The position numbers and the translations under genes were made by a program. From Methylorubrum extorquens (GTDB taxonomy: Bacteria > Pseudomonadota > Alphaproteobacteria > Rhizobiales > Beijerinckiaceae), in NCBI RefSeq assembly GCF_024169925.1, contig NZ_JALJXF010000001.1, positions 2,610,001 to 2,674,000 on the forward strand: DNA of 64,000 nt. Direction: 5' to 3'. The notes under the pieces were generated by a model. That model saw only the letters and a list, made by a program, of their open reading frames with translations. It did no database searches and was not told the DNA's origin. How positions within the stretch are numbered: position 1 is the first letter of the stretch; each line of letters opens with the position of its first letter. This document shows, piece by piece, positions 37,641 to 46,911 of this stretch.

Positions 37641-38546
37641 GTGCAGCGCTCCGATCCCTCCGCCGACACCGCCGTCGCGGTCGTCTTCTTCCGTCCCTCC
37701 CCCGAGCAGGTGGCGCGGATCGTCGAGCGCTTTGCCGGGCGCTTGCCCGTCCTCATCTACGACAATGGCGGCATCCCGCCCGAGGCACTTGCGCAGTTGC
37801 GGTGCGCGGAGGGGCTCACGCGGCTCGGCGAGGGCCGCAACCGCGGCATCGCCGCCGCCCTCAACGCGCTGGCCGAGGCGGCGACGGCTGCCGGGTTCCG
37901 CCGCCTGTTCCTGCTCGATCAGGATGCCGACGCCACCGTGGAGACGGCGCGGGCGCTGGGCCACGCCCTCGACCGGGCCGTGGGCGCGGACCCGCCCCCT
38001 GCCCTCGTCGGCCCCGCGCCCGCGCCGAAGCCCGGCCACAAGGCACCGGTCTATCCGCCGCGCTCCGGCGTGGCGCCCCGCAAAGACCTTCGGCCGGTCG
38101 AGTTCCTGGCGACCTCCGGCTCGCTCGTGGATCTGGCAGCCTTCGCGCGTGTCGGCCCGTTCCGCGAGGATTTCTTCATCGATGCGGTCGATCTCGAATG
38201 GTGCTTTCGTGCTTGGGCGCGCGGGCGAAGCTGCTGGATGGACCCCGGCACCGCCATCCCGCACAGCGTCGGGCGCGGCACGATCCGGATGCGATTCCTG
38301 CCGGTGGCGATGCCCGACCAGCCGCTGTTCCGCATGGCCGTCTACGTGCGCAACTCCGCCTATAGCTGGCGCCTTCCGCACGTGCCGGCTCGGTGGAAGC
38401 TGAAGCAGGCCGCCTACCTGCCGCTCCAGATCGGTCTCTACTGGGGCCGCCACCGGTTCTCGCCCCGCGTGCTCGCGCGCCTTCTCGCGGCGCTGGCCCA
38501 GGGTCTGACCGGGCAGCTCGGCCGGCCGGCGGACGCCCCGCCGTGA
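37641..38546 (+). CDS. Family 2 glycosyltransferase (rhamnosyltransferase-like)
   Basis: A 301-aa GT-A fold enzyme. LIYDNGG near residue 40 and RNRGIAAALNALAEAA are the nucleotide-sugar region, and FLLDQDADAT is the DxD-like motif. FLATSGSLVDLAAFARVGPF and FIDAVDLEWCFRAWARG are the acceptor-side blocks of rhamnosyltransferases. GTG start. The stop overlaps the start of the next glycosyltransferase. Acceptor unknown; probably surface polysaccharide. Confidence 0.85.
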   Translation: MQRSDPSADTAVAVVFFRPSPEQVARIVERFAGRLPVLIYDNGGIPPEALAQLRCAEGLTRLGEGRNRGIAAALNALAEAATAAGFRRLFLLDQDADATVETARALGHALDRAVGADPPPALVGPAPAPKPGHKAPVYPPRSGVAPRKDLRPVEFLATSGSLVDLAAFARVGPFREDFFIDAVDLEWCFRAWARGRSCWMDPGTAIPHSVGRGTIRMRFLPVAMPDQPLFRMAVYVRNSAYSWRLPHVPARWKLKQAAYLPLQIGLYWGRHRFSPRVLARLLAALAQGLTGQLGRPADAPP

Positions 38547-39475
38547 CCGCGACGCTCGACGTCGTCATCGTCAACTGGAATGCCGGGGATCAGCTCCGGG
38601 ACTGTCTGACGAGCCTCGCCGCGAGCGCGGGGGCGGAGCAGCTGCGCGTCGTCGTCGTCGACAACGCTTCCTCCGACGGTTCGGTAGAGGGGCTGGATTC
38701 GCCGGGCCTCGCGCTCACGGTGCTGCGCAACGCCGACAATCGTGGCTTCGCCCGTGCCTGCAACCAGGGCGCGGCGCTGGGATCGGCCGCTTCCATCCTG
38801 TTTCTCAACCCCGATACGGAGGTGAGCCGGGATGGGATCCGTGTCGCCCGCGCGCGGCTCGATGCCGATCCCGGCACCGGCATCGTCGGCGCGCGGCTGG
38901 TCGATGAGGCGGGGCAGACGCACCGCACCTGTGCCCGCCACCCGACGGGGGCCCGCCTGATCGCCCACACCCTGTTCCTCGACCGGCTGCTGCCGCGCCT
39001 CGTGCGCCCGCACTTCCTGCTCGACTGGGATCACGCCGAGACCCGGCCGGTCGATGCGGTGATGGGCGCCTTCCTGATGATCCGGCGCCCGCTCTTCGCT
39101 GCGCTCGGCGGGTTCGACGAGCGCTTCTTCGTCTACTGGGAGGATGCCGACCTCTGTGCCCGCGCCGCCGCTGCCGGCTCTGCGGTGTGTCACGTCGCAG
39201 GGGCCGAAATCCGCCACCGTGGCCAGGGCACCACCGAGGCGGTGAAGGACCGTCGCCTGTTCTACTTCCTACGGGCGCAGACGCTCTACGCGCACAAGCA
39301 TCACGGCCGGGCGGTGTCGCTGGCCGTGCTGGCGGCGGCGCTGGCCGTGAACCTGCCCGTCCGCCTCGGCCGGGCGTTGGTGCGCGGCTCGTGGGGAGAT
39401 GCGGGTGCGGTGATCCGCGCTGGGCTGATGCTGACACGGGCCCTGCCGCACCTGTTGACCGGCCGCTTTCGATGA
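38543..39475 (+). CDS. Family 2 glycosyltransferase
   Basis: A 310-aa GT2 enzyme starting at a GTG that overlaps the upstream stop (GTGA). VVIVNWNAGDQLRDCLTSL, VVVDNASSDGSVEGL and RNADNRGFARACNQGA form the donor site; FLNPDTEV is the DxD motif; GAFLMIRRPLFAALGGFDERFFVYWEDADLC is the acceptor block. A C-terminal hydrophobic stretch may attach it to the membrane. It likely acts in the same glycan pathway as its partner. Confidence 0.9.
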   Translation: MTATLDVVIVNWNAGDQLRDCLTSLAASAGAEQLRVVVVDNASSDGSVEGLDSPGLALTVLRNADNRGFARACNQGAALGSAASILFLNPDTEVSRDGIRVARARLDADPGTGIVGARLVDEAGQTHRTCARHPTGARLIAHTLFLDRLLPRLVRPHFLLDWDHAETRPVDAVMGAFLMIRRPLFAALGGFDERFFVYWEDADLCARAAAAGSAVCHVAGAEIRHRGQGTTEAVKDRRLFYFLRAQTLYAHKHHGRAVSLAVLAAALAVNLPVRLGRALVRGSWGDAGAVIRAGLMLTRALPHLLTGRFR

Positions 39476-39582
39476 GGCTTGCCTCACCTGCGCATCTTGT
39501 TGTCCGCGGCGGCCTCCGTCATGGTGCCGCCCTCCGGACGGTCCCGCTTGCACCCGCGGCGGGCGGCTGAACGGGGAGTATC

Positions 39583-41334
39583 GTGTACGACAGCGCGGAC
39601 AAGGGCTTTCCACCGGCGGATCTGTCGCCCGCCTTGTACCGCGCGGCCTTCGACCGCGCGCCGGTGGGGCTCGCCGTCTTCTCGCCCGATGGGCGCACGC
39701 TCCACACTGCCAATCCCTGCCTCTATCGGTGGCTCGGCTATCCCTCGGGCGCCCTCGACGGCCGCCCGATCGACGAAGTGATCGGCCGCGACGCGTTCGA
39801 CGGTGAGGCAACCGGTCTGAAAGCCGGCATCCGCCGCTGGCTGCGGGCGGACGGCGGCAGCCTCGACCTGCGCCTGACCCTCTCCGGGGCGGACGGCGCC
39901 GAGACGGTCGCGGTGGTGAACCTCGTCGATGCCGACGATCTGGTGCGAGCCGAGCAGAACCGCGACGCCCTGACCGCGGCGGGCCTCGGGGAGTGGCGCT
40001 GGGACCTCGTCACCGGGCAGATGGTGTTTTCCCGCCGCGCGGCGCAGATCCTCGGCTACGCGCCGGGGCGCTCCGTCACCTGGGAGGGGATGCGCGGCCA
40101 GGTCGATCCGGAGGATGCCGAACGGATTCAGGTCGCGGTCGCCGCGGCCATCGCCGAACGGCGCGCCTACGCGTTCCAGACCCGCTTTCGGCGCGCCACC
40201 GATGGCGCCGAGATCTGGATCGGCGCCCGCGGCGAGGCGCTGCTGGCCGCCGACGGCGCGCCCATCGGTATCGTCGGCGTCGTGCAGGACGTCACCACCC
40301 GGGTCGAGGCCCGGGAGGCTCTGGCCGAGCGCGAGGAGCGCCTGCGGGTCGCCACCACGGTGGCCGATCTCGGCATCTTCGAGTGGCACGTCCTCGATGA
40401 CCGGGCGACCTGGGAGAACGAGCGGATGTTCGCGATCTTCGGCCGCCGGCCGGACGAGGGCAGCATCGGCAAGTCCGCCTTCCTCAAGGAAATCCTCCAC
40501 CCCGAGGATCGCCCCGTCTTCCGGCAGGCGATCCTGCGGGCGCTGCGGGAGGACACGATCCTGCACGCCACCGGCCGCATCCGCCGCCACGACGACGGCC
40601 TCTGGCGCACCATCGACATGGCCGGACGGTTCGAGCGAACCCGGCCGGGCGGGCTACCGCGGCGCCTGATCGGCGTCGTCGCCGACGTGACCGACCGCCA
40701 CCTCTCCGAGGAGCGCCGCAGCCTCCTGATCCGCGAGTTGCACCACCGGGTGAAGAACACGCTCGCCACGGTCCAGGCCATCGTCGGGTCGACGGCGCGC
40801 ACCGCCACCAGCATCGACAGCTTCCACGAGGCCTTCGTCGGCCGCATCAAGTCGCTCGCCCACACCCACAGCGTGCTCACCGAGGCGACGTGGCAGACGG
40901 CGAGCCTGCGCGACCTGCTCGCCTCCGAACTGATGCCCTATGCCGAGAGCGAGACCGAGACCTCGCCGGACCTGCGCATCGTCCTCGATGGCCCGGCCGT
41001 GGACCTGCCCTCCGAGATCGCCGTGCCGATCGGCATGGCGATCCACGAATTGACCACCAACGCCGCCAAGTACGGCGCGCTCTCGACCGGGCGCGGCCGG
41101 GTCGCGATCACATGGAGGATCGAGGCCGGCATGCTGCACCTCGATTGGCGCGAGAGTGGCGGCCCCCTCGTCGCCCCGCCGACCCGCCAGGGCTTCGGTT
41201 CACGCCTGCTGCAACGGGTGCTGACCGCGCAGGTTCAGGCGCAGATCACCACCGACTACGCGCCCGAAGGGTTCCATCTCACGCTCGCCGCGCCCCTGCC
41301 CGCACGAAACCCGGCGCTCAACCCCCTGGCGTGA
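39583..41334 (+). CDS. PAS-PAS-PAS HWE-type sensor histidine kinase
   Basis: A 583-aa soluble kinase with no membrane segment. Three PAS domains lie at about residues 20-130, 130-245 and 255-375 (the second with WRWDLVTGQMVFSRRAAQILGY; the third with FEWHVLDDRATWENERMFAIFG). The phospho-acceptor block is RELHHRVKNTLATVQAIVG (His 388) and the ATPase N-box is IHELTTNAAKYGALS, typical of HWE/HisKA_2 kinases of alphaproteobacteria. GTG start with GGGGAGT upstream. No response regulator gene is adjacent. Confidence 0.9.
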   Translation: MYDSADKGFPPADLSPALYRAAFDRAPVGLAVFSPDGRTLHTANPCLYRWLGYPSGALDGRPIDEVIGRDAFDGEATGLKAGIRRWLRADGGSLDLRLTLSGADGAETVAVVNLVDADDLVRAEQNRDALTAAGLGEWRWDLVTGQMVFSRRAAQILGYAPGRSVTWEGMRGQVDPEDAERIQVAVAAAIAERRAYAFQTRFRRATDGAEIWIGARGEALLAADGAPIGIVGVVQDVTTRVEAREALAEREERLRVATTVADLGIFEWHVLDDRATWENERMFAIFGRRPDEGSIGKSAFLKEILHPEDRPVFRQAILRALREDTILHATGRIRRHDDGLWRTIDMAGRFERTRPGGLPRRLIGVVADVTDRHLSEERRSLLIRELHHRVKNTLATVQAIVGSTARTATSIDSFHEAFVGRIKSLAHTHSVLTEATWQTASLRDLLASELMPYAESETETSPDLRIVLDGPAVDLPSEIAVPIGMAIHELTTNAAKYGALSTGRGRVAITWRIEAGMLHLDWRESGGPLVAPPTRQGFGSRLLQRVLTAQVQAQITTDYAPEGFHLTLAAPLPARNPALNPLA

Positions 41335-41403
41335 AGGGGCCGGCGTGCCATCGGGTGACGGTGGCGTTGTGCGCGTTATGGCGTCGGCAGGGACGCGCAG
41401 CCC

Positions 41404-42396
41404 TCAGGCCGCGCCCCGAGCCTCCTCGCCCCCGGCATTGACGAAGCTCTTCAGTTCGTCGAGCGAGGCGAAGGTGAAGCGGCCGCGCGGCGTATCCGCC
41501 TCGATCGAGCCATCGGAGAACATCACGTAGGTGTTGGCGCCCGATGCGTAGGAGCCGACCGCGTGCCGCTCCTCCGGAGCACTCGCCTCCGGCTCGGAGG
41601 CCTCGGCCCCCGTTTCGTGAGCCGTGATCTCCTGCGGTGCAGGCGCCACGGCCTCCGGCTCAGGCAGCGCTTCCGGGGCCGGCGCGGGCGTCGGCTCGTC
41701 GAGGAAGGAGCGCAGGCCGATCGGTTCGGCCGCCGGTGTCTGGGCGGCGATCCGTGCCTCGTCCCGCTCCTCGGCGATGAGGTTCGGGAGCGTCACCGGC
41801 TCGGGTGCGGGAAAGGCCGGCGCCCGCTCGGGTTCGCGCGCGGGCTCGGACACGCGGAACAGGTCGTCATCGCTCGCATGCGGCGGCGCGGCCTCCGGCA
41901 GCAGGTTGGGCAGCAGCGGCTCGGCGGCGCTCGGCTGCGGTTCGGCCGAAAGCGTCGGATCCTCGAAAACCGGTTCGGAGCCGCGCGCACCCGGCCGCAG
42001 CGCGCCGATCGACAGCCCCGCGAGGCCGGCCGCACCCGCACCTGCCAGGCCCATACCGGCGAGCGAGGGCCGCTCCGGCGGCGAAACCTCGGGAGCGGTG
42101 AAGGCCGGCGCCTCCGCTGACGACACCTCCCAGGGCACGCCCCCGGCGGGCGTTGCGGCCGGGATGCTCGGCTGGGGGGATGCCTCGCGCAAGCTCTCGA
42201 CGGCGCCGTGAAGGGTGCGCAGGCGGTGCACGATGGCCGTCAGCCCGAGCAGGACCACACCGGCCGAGGCCGCGGTCGAGCCGCCGATCACCATCGCCAG
42301 CCCGCTCTCCAGCCGGACGTAGGGAAAGCCCTGGACCACGGCGGCAACGCCACCGAGGATCATGACGGAACTGAGCGCGAGCAGCGCGACGACCAT
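41404..42396 (-). CDS. Pro/Glu-rich membrane protein of unknown function
   Basis: A 330-aa protein. Two N-terminal hydrophobic helices (MVVALLALSSVMILGGVAAV and LAMVIGGSTAASAGVVLLGL) are followed by a short helical part and a long Pro/Ala/Glu-rich linker (residues ~85-280). A compact conserved-looking C-terminal domain reads YVMFSDGSIEADTPRGRFTF then LDELKSFV. No family name is recognised. The ATG at 42396 starts directly at the first helix. Confidence 0.7.
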   Translation of the reverse strand: MVVALLALSSVMILGGVAAVVQGFPYVRLESGLAMVIGGSTAASAGVVLLGLTAIVHRLRTLHGAVESLREASPQPSIPAATPAGGVPWEVSSAEAPAFTAPEVSPPERPSLAGMGLAGAGAAGLAGLSIGALRPGARGSEPVFEDPTLSAEPQPSAAEPLLPNLLPEAAPPHASDDDLFRVSEPAREPERAPAFPAPEPVTLPNLIAEERDEARIAAQTPAAEPIGLRSFLDEPTPAPAPEALPEPEAVAPAPQEITAHETGAEASEPEASAPEERHAVGSYASGANTYVMFSDGSIEADTPRGRFTFASLDELKSFVNAGGEEARGAA

Positions 42397-42766
42397 GGTA
42401 CTCTCGACTGACTGTCGCGGGCGGCGTGATGACGACAGGATAACTCCCCGCCCGCTCATTGCAAAATCGCACGGCCACGCCTCGCGCGGGAACCGGCCTT
42501 TCCGTCGCTCCATGCACAACCGAGTGCCCGCCTCGCGGTGTCCTCACGCACGGGATCGGGCGAGCGCGGCGGCCGATGCCTTCCGTAAAACGGTGGATGC
42601 CGTGCTCCGATCGGTCACATGCGCACGGATACGGCTCCGCTGGCGTTGCCGAGCCCGGTCCCCCGACTTACCTACCCGCGCGTCACCTCGCCGGCCGCGC
42701 GCTTCGAACGACCTTGCGCGCTTCGCCTCCGCTCCCCGCGAGACCCGGACAACCCAGGAGACACGC
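42397..42766. other. Divergent intergenic region upstream of superoxide dismutase
   Basis: 370 bases between the Pro-rich membrane protein gene (minus) and the dismutase gene (plus). It must contain both promoters. No repeat, tRNA or convincing small gene was seen; the last part carries a strong ribosome-binding site (CAGGAG at 42755-42760). Confidence 0.5.
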
Positions 42767-43366
42767 ATGACGTTCACCCTGCCCGTGCTGCCCTACGCCT
42801 ACGACGCGCTGGGGCCCTACATGTCGAAGGAAACCCTCGAGTTCCACCACGACAAGCACCACAAGGCCTATGTCGATACCGGCAACAAGCTGCTCGAAGG
42901 CACCGACCTCGCCGGCAAGAGCGTCGAGGAGATCGTCAAGGCGAGCTACAACACCAATCAGGCGCTCTTCAACAACGCCGGCCAGCACTACAACCACCTC
43001 CACTTCTGGAACTGGATGAAGCCCAACGGCGGCGGCCAGCCCCCGGCGGCGCTCGCTCAGAAGATCGACGAGGATCTCGGCGGCTACGAGAAGTTCAAGG
43101 CCGACTTCATCCAGGCCGGCGTCGGCCAGTTCGGCTCCGGCTGGGCGTGGCTCGCGGTCAAGGACGGCAAGCTCGCCATCCTGAAGACCCCGAACGGCGA
43201 GAACCCGCTGGTCCACGGCGCGACCCCGATCCTCGGCGTCGACGTGTGGGAGCACTCCTACTACATCGACTACCGCAACCGCCGCCCCGACTACCTCAAG
43301 GCGTTCATCGAGAACCTCGTGAACTGGGAGTACGTCGAGAAGCTGTACGGCGAAGCGAAGGCCTGA
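42767..43366 (+). CDS. sodB: Superoxide dismutase (Fe/Mn family)
   Basis: A 199-aa cytoplasmic enzyme. Metal ligands fit H27 (LEFHHDKHH), the His in NAGQHYNHLHFWNWM, and the Asp and His in DVWEHSYYIDYRNRR. The family Gly/Gln stretch QFGSGWAWLAV is intact. Residue choice points to Fe or cambialistic type, which cannot be settled by eye. The ATG at 42767 follows GGAG by seven bases. A strong terminator follows. Confidence 0.95.
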   Translation: MTFTLPVLPYAYDALGPYMSKETLEFHHDKHHKAYVDTGNKLLEGTDLAGKSVEEIVKASYNTNQALFNNAGQHYNHLHFWNWMKPNGGGQPPAALAQKIDEDLGGYEKFKADFIQAGVGQFGSGWAWLAVKDGKLAILKTPNGENPLVHGATPILGVDVWEHSYYIDYRNRRPDYLKAFIENLVNWEYVEKLYGEAKA

Positions 43367-43387
43367 TCCGCTTCGAGGTTTGATGCC

Positions 43388-43422
43388 GCCGCCCCGTTTA
43401 CCGACGGGGCGGCTTTTGTTTT
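43388..43422 (+). terminator. Rho-independent terminator after sodB
   Basis: GCCGCCCCGT (43388-43397) pairs with ACGGGGCGGC (43404-43413) around TTACCG, followed by TTTTGTTTTC. It separates sodB from the next gene. Confidence 0.9.
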
Positions 43423-43475
43423 CTGGAATGCAGCATTTCGTTTGTTGATCGTTGCAAGATCGGTGCGGAGGCACG

Positions 43476-44042
43476 GTGAACTGGCGCTGCGGACTCTTGC
43501 TGGCGACGTTTCTGAGCCTAGGCGTACCGAATGCGGTTCAGGGCGGGTCCGGGCCGGTTCTCATCAACTCGCCTGTCCCAGATAACCTGAAAGATCTTGT
43601 CGCCGCGATGCTCAGGAGGGAGCGGCCTCATGACGCCGAAGCGGCGCTTGCCGGCACCAAGGCGCTCGATATCTCCTGGCAGCCAGGCCAGTTGCTCATC
43701 CTGAGGATCGAGGCCGATTGTCGGGATGATCTCTGCATGACGGTGATCGCGCGGGTGACCCACGGTGCGATCGTCCCCGAATTGACGCTCAACGTCGGCC
43801 CGACATTCTACATGCCTGACACCGCCTCGACGCTTTGGGGTTCGGAGCATCCGGTCTGGGGCATGGTCTTTAAAGGCACTGGCGGTTCACGCCTGATTGC
43901 AATGTTGGGCAATGGCCAGTGGGTCGTGGAAGCGAACGGCCCATGGCAGCCGCCAGCGGCTAGCATGATCGAGGAGCCTCGGGCGTCGCCTCCACCTCTG
44001 CCTTTGGAGGAGTTCCGGCGGCAGCTCGGCCTGGAGCCGTAG
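43476..44042 (+). CDS. Hypothetical secreted protein
   Basis: A 188-aa protein starting at GTG with GGAGG close upstream. The N-terminus (NWRCGLLLATFLSLG) is a signal peptide. The mature part has two Cys in DCRDDLCM, likely a disulfide, and a Pro-rich tail. No family recognised. Base composition is less GC-rich than neighbours (roughly 60%), which could reflect acquisition or relaxed selection. Confidence 0.6.
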   Translation: MNWRCGLLLATFLSLGVPNAVQGGSGPVLINSPVPDNLKDLVAAMLRRERPHDAEAALAGTKALDISWQPGQLLILRIEADCRDDLCMTVIARVTHGAIVPELTLNVGPTFYMPDTASTLWGSEHPVWGMVFKGTGGSRLIAMLGNGQWVVEANGPWQPPAASMIEEPRASPPPLPLEEFRRQLGLEP

Positions 44043-44187
44043 GCCTGCCGGCCGGTGGCTTTTCAGAGTTGCCGTGACTCCACGGCCATTGTCGCGCCTT
44101 GCCCCATAGGCTTACTGCCAAGACAGGGCGGGATAGAGATCAAGCATCGCTCGCCTCCTCGCCCGCACGGGGTCAACCGCGAAAAAC

Positions 44188-45717
44188 ATGATCCGCTCGA
44201 TCCTCTCCGTCGGCGGCTGGACGCTGGTCTCGCGGGTCACGGGCTTTGCCCGCGACGTGGTCACCGCCGCCGTGATGGGGGCCGGGCCGATGGCAGATGC
44301 CTTCGTCGTCGCCTTCCGCCTGCCGAACCACTTTCGCGCGATCTTCGGCGAGGGGGCGTTCAACACCGCCTTCGTGCCGGCCTACACCCATCTGGAACAG
44401 GCGGGGGCCGAGGATGCCGCCGCCCGCTTCGCCGACCGTGTCTTCACCCTGATGCTGATCGTGCAGGTGGCGCTGCTCGCTCTCGCGCTTCCGGCGATGC
44501 CCTGGATCGTGCGGGCGCTGGCCCCGGGCTTCTCCGCGGACGGGGAGCGGTTCGCGCTGGCGGTCAGCCTCACGCGGATCACCTTCCCCTACCTGCTGTT
44601 CATGACGCTGGTGACGCTGTTCTCCGGCATCCTCAACGCGCACCGGCGCTTTGCCGCCGCGGCCGGCGCGCCGGTGCTGCTCAACCTCTCGATGCTGGCG
44701 GCGCTGGCGCTGGCCTTCCTGTTCCCCAACGCGGCCACTGCCGCGGCCTGGGGCGTCTCGGTCTCGGGCGTTCTACAATTCGCGCTGGTGTGGTGGGATG
44801 CGCGGGCGCGGGCCTACGCGCCGCGGCTGACGAAGCCCACGTTGCGCGATCCCGACATGATCCGGTTCTTCAAGATCCTGGGGCCCGCCGTGATCGGCTC
44901 GGCCGGCTTCCAGATCGCGACCTTCGCCGACACCATCATCGCGAGCTTTCTGCCGACCGGTGCGGTTTCCGCGCTGTACTACGCCGACCGGCTCTACCAA
45001 CTGCCCTTCGGCGTCATCGCCATCGCCGCCGGGACGGTGCTCCTGCCCGAGATGAGCCGGCGCATCGCCGCGGGCGACGTGGCCGGTGCCCACGCGGCGC
45101 AGAACCGGGCCGCAGGCTTCTCGCTGGCGCTCTCGGCCCCCTTCACGATCGCCTTCCTGACGCTACCGGGGCTGATCATGGCGGCGCTGTTCCAGCGCGG
45201 CGCCTTCACCGCCGAAGACGCCGCCCGCGCGGCCTCGGTGCTCGCGGCCTATGGGCTCGCTCTACCCGCCGTGGTGATGGTGCGCTCGGCCGTGGCGAGC
45301 TTCAACGCCCGGCAGGACACGACGACGCCGCTCTACGCCTCGCTCACAGCGATCGCCGTCAACGTCGCGCTCAAGCTCGTGCTGACCGGTCCCTACGGCG
45401 TTGCCGGCCTCGCGCTCGCCACCGCCATCGCCCAGTGGATCAACCTCGCCCTGCTCTACGGGCTGGCGCTGCGCCGCGGCTGGACCGCGCCGGGGCGGGT
45501 CCTCGGCATCACCGTCATCGCGGTCTTCGTGGCGAGCGCGGTGCTGGCGGCGCTCGCCGTCTACGGCCTGCCCTTCGCCGAGCGGATCGTGCCCCCCCTG
45601 CCCCATCTGCGCGAGATCGCGGTGCTGGCGCTCCTCGGCTTGGCCGGGGCGCTCGCCTATGCCGGCACCCTGCTCGCGGTGATGGGCGCGTTCGGCGTGC
45701 GATTGCGCCGCAGGTAG
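44188..45717 (+). CDS. murJ: Lipid II flippase MurJ
   Basis: A 509-aa polytopic membrane protein of the MOP superfamily, flipping lipid II for peptidoglycan synthesis. The N-terminus SVGGWTLVSRVTGFARDVV, then ADAFVVAFRLPNHFRAIFGEGAFNTAFVPAY is diagnostic. About 14 hydrophobic segments follow with charged loops such as RFFKILGPAVIGS. The length fits. It stands alone, with a HAD dehalogenase gene 37 bases downstream. Confidence 0.95.
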   Translation: MIRSILSVGGWTLVSRVTGFARDVVTAAVMGAGPMADAFVVAFRLPNHFRAIFGEGAFNTAFVPAYTHLEQAGAEDAAARFADRVFTLMLIVQVALLALALPAMPWIVRALAPGFSADGERFALAVSLTRITFPYLLFMTLVTLFSGILNAHRRFAAAAGAPVLLNLSMLAALALAFLFPNAATAAAWGVSVSGVLQFALVWWDARARAYAPRLTKPTLRDPDMIRFFKILGPAVIGSAGFQIATFADTIIASFLPTGAVSALYYADRLYQLPFGVIAIAAGTVLLPEMSRRIAAGDVAGAHAAQNRAAGFSLALSAPFTIAFLTLPGLIMAALFQRGAFTAEDAARAASVLAAYGLALPAVVMVRSAVASFNARQDTTTPLYASLTAIAVNVALKLVLTGPYGVAGLALATAIAQWINLALLYGLALRRGWTAPGRVLGITVIAVFVASAVLAALAVYGLPFAERIVPPLPHLREIAVLALLGLAGALAYAGTLLAVMGAFGVRLRRR

Positions 45718-45754
45718 GCTTTCCGGATCGGTTCCGCGCCTCATCTCACCCGGT

Positions 45755-46429
45755 ATGGCCCTCCCCGATCTCCGCCCCGGCGAAAGCTACGCCGTTTTCG
45801 ATGCCTACGGCACGCTGTTCGACGTGCACTCGGCGGTCGCGCGCCATGCCGGCGCGCTCGGGCCTCAGGCGGAAAACCTCTCGGAGCTGTGGCGAACCAA
45901 GCAGCTCGAATACTCCTGGGTGCACGGCCTGATGGGCCGCTACGTTAGCTTCTGGGACCTCACCGAGCGCGCCCTCGATTTCGCGCTGGCGCGGCACCCC
46001 GAGATCGATCCGGCATTCCGCGAAAAACTCCTCGACGCCTATCGCGATCTCGACGCCTACGACGAGGTGCCCGGCGTGCTGGACCGCTTCCATGAGCACG
46101 GCGCGAAGACGGCCCTGTTCTCCAACGGCAACACCGCGATGCTGGAGCGGGCGGTGGCCTCGTCCGGCCTGGGCGAGCGGCTCGACGCGGTGCTTTCGGT
46201 CGATCCCATCCAAACCTTCAAGACGGCGCCCGCCGCCTACCAGATGGTTCTCGACCAACTCGTCACCGACCGGAACCGTGTGGTGTTCTTTTCCTCGAAC
46301 CGCTGGGACATCGCGGGGGCCACCGCCTTCGGCTTCGATGCGGTGTGGGTGAACCGGAAGGGGCAGCCCGACGAGTACCCCGACCAGCCGCCTCGCGCGG
46401 TCGTGAAGAGCCTCGACGAGGTGATCTGA
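45755..46429 (+). CDS. Haloacid dehalogenase, type II
   Basis: A 224-aa HAD-superfamily enzyme. The nucleophile Asp is in YAVFDAYGTLFDVHSAV, motif II is LFSNGN, and the type II L-2-haloacid dehalogenase block FFSSNRWDIAGATAFGF is clear. LWRTKQLEYSWVHGLMGRY matches the cap domain. It would hydrolyse 2-haloalkanoic acids with inversion, plausible for an organism that meets halogenated C1/C2 compounds. Confidence 0.9.
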   Translation: MALPDLRPGESYAVFDAYGTLFDVHSAVARHAGALGPQAENLSELWRTKQLEYSWVHGLMGRYVSFWDLTERALDFALARHPEIDPAFREKLLDAYRDLDAYDEVPGVLDRFHEHGAKTALFSNGNTAMLERAVASSGLGERLDAVLSVDPIQTFKTAPAAYQMVLDQLVTDRNRVVFFSSNRWDIAGATAFGFDAVWVNRKGQPDEYPDQPPRAVVKSLDEVI

Positions 46430-46526
46430 ACCGCCGGCAACGGGGCGTTCGCCAATCCTTAAGCTTGACCGGATTAATTCGGGCTCACGTGCCTGATTTA
46501 TCCGGTTGCTCGAAGGATCGGTTCTC

Positions 46527-46865
46527 GTGCCCGCCCTGTCTCTTTCCATTCTTGCCCGCAAGGGCATCTGCGCGGCGCTTCTCGGCGCTGCCGTCCTCTC
46601 CGCCGCTCCGGTTTCCGCTCGCGACGGCCGCAACGGAGCCCTGATCGGTGGCGCCGCGGCCGGCGTCATCGGCGGCCTCGCCGTCGGCGCGCTTCTCAAC
46701 AATGGAGCCCCGCCCCCGCCGCCCGCGCGGCGGGTCTATGTTGAGGAGGAACCGGTCTACGTGGCGCCGCCGCCGCGCCGGGGCCCCATCTGCCACTACG
46801 AGCGCCGCAAGGTGTGGCTCGACGAGGTCGAGTTCACCTACCGCCGGGTCGAGGTCTGCGAGTAA
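46527..46865 (+). CDS. Small Gly-rich envelope protein
   Basis: A 112-aa protein from GTG 46527 (AAGGA upstream; TTG 46506 is an alternative). A signal peptide (GICAALLGAAVLSAAPVSA) is followed by a glycine-zipper-like stretch NGALIGGAAAGVIGGLAVGALL, a Pro-rich segment and a C-terminal Arg/Tyr/Val-rich domain with two Cys (GPICHYERRKVW, RRVEVCE). The glycine zipper suggests a membrane-inserting helix, as in Rcc01698-type or 17-kDa-type proteins; function unknown. Confidence 0.7.
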   Translation: MPALSLSILARKGICAALLGAAVLSAAPVSARDGRNGALIGGAAAGVIGGLAVGALLNNGAPPPPPARRVYVEEEPVYVAPPPRRGPICHYERRKVWLDEVEFTYRRVEVCE

Positions 46866-46911
46866 CGTCTTCGCATCCCCCCGCCCCGCAGCACGATGAA
46901 GGGCGTCCGCC

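Noticed and set aside
34982-37756. 924-codon minus-strand frame across the thermonuclease-like and M48 genes
   Set aside because: Low-complexity translation with no domain; the plus strand carries two well-supported proteins with motifs.
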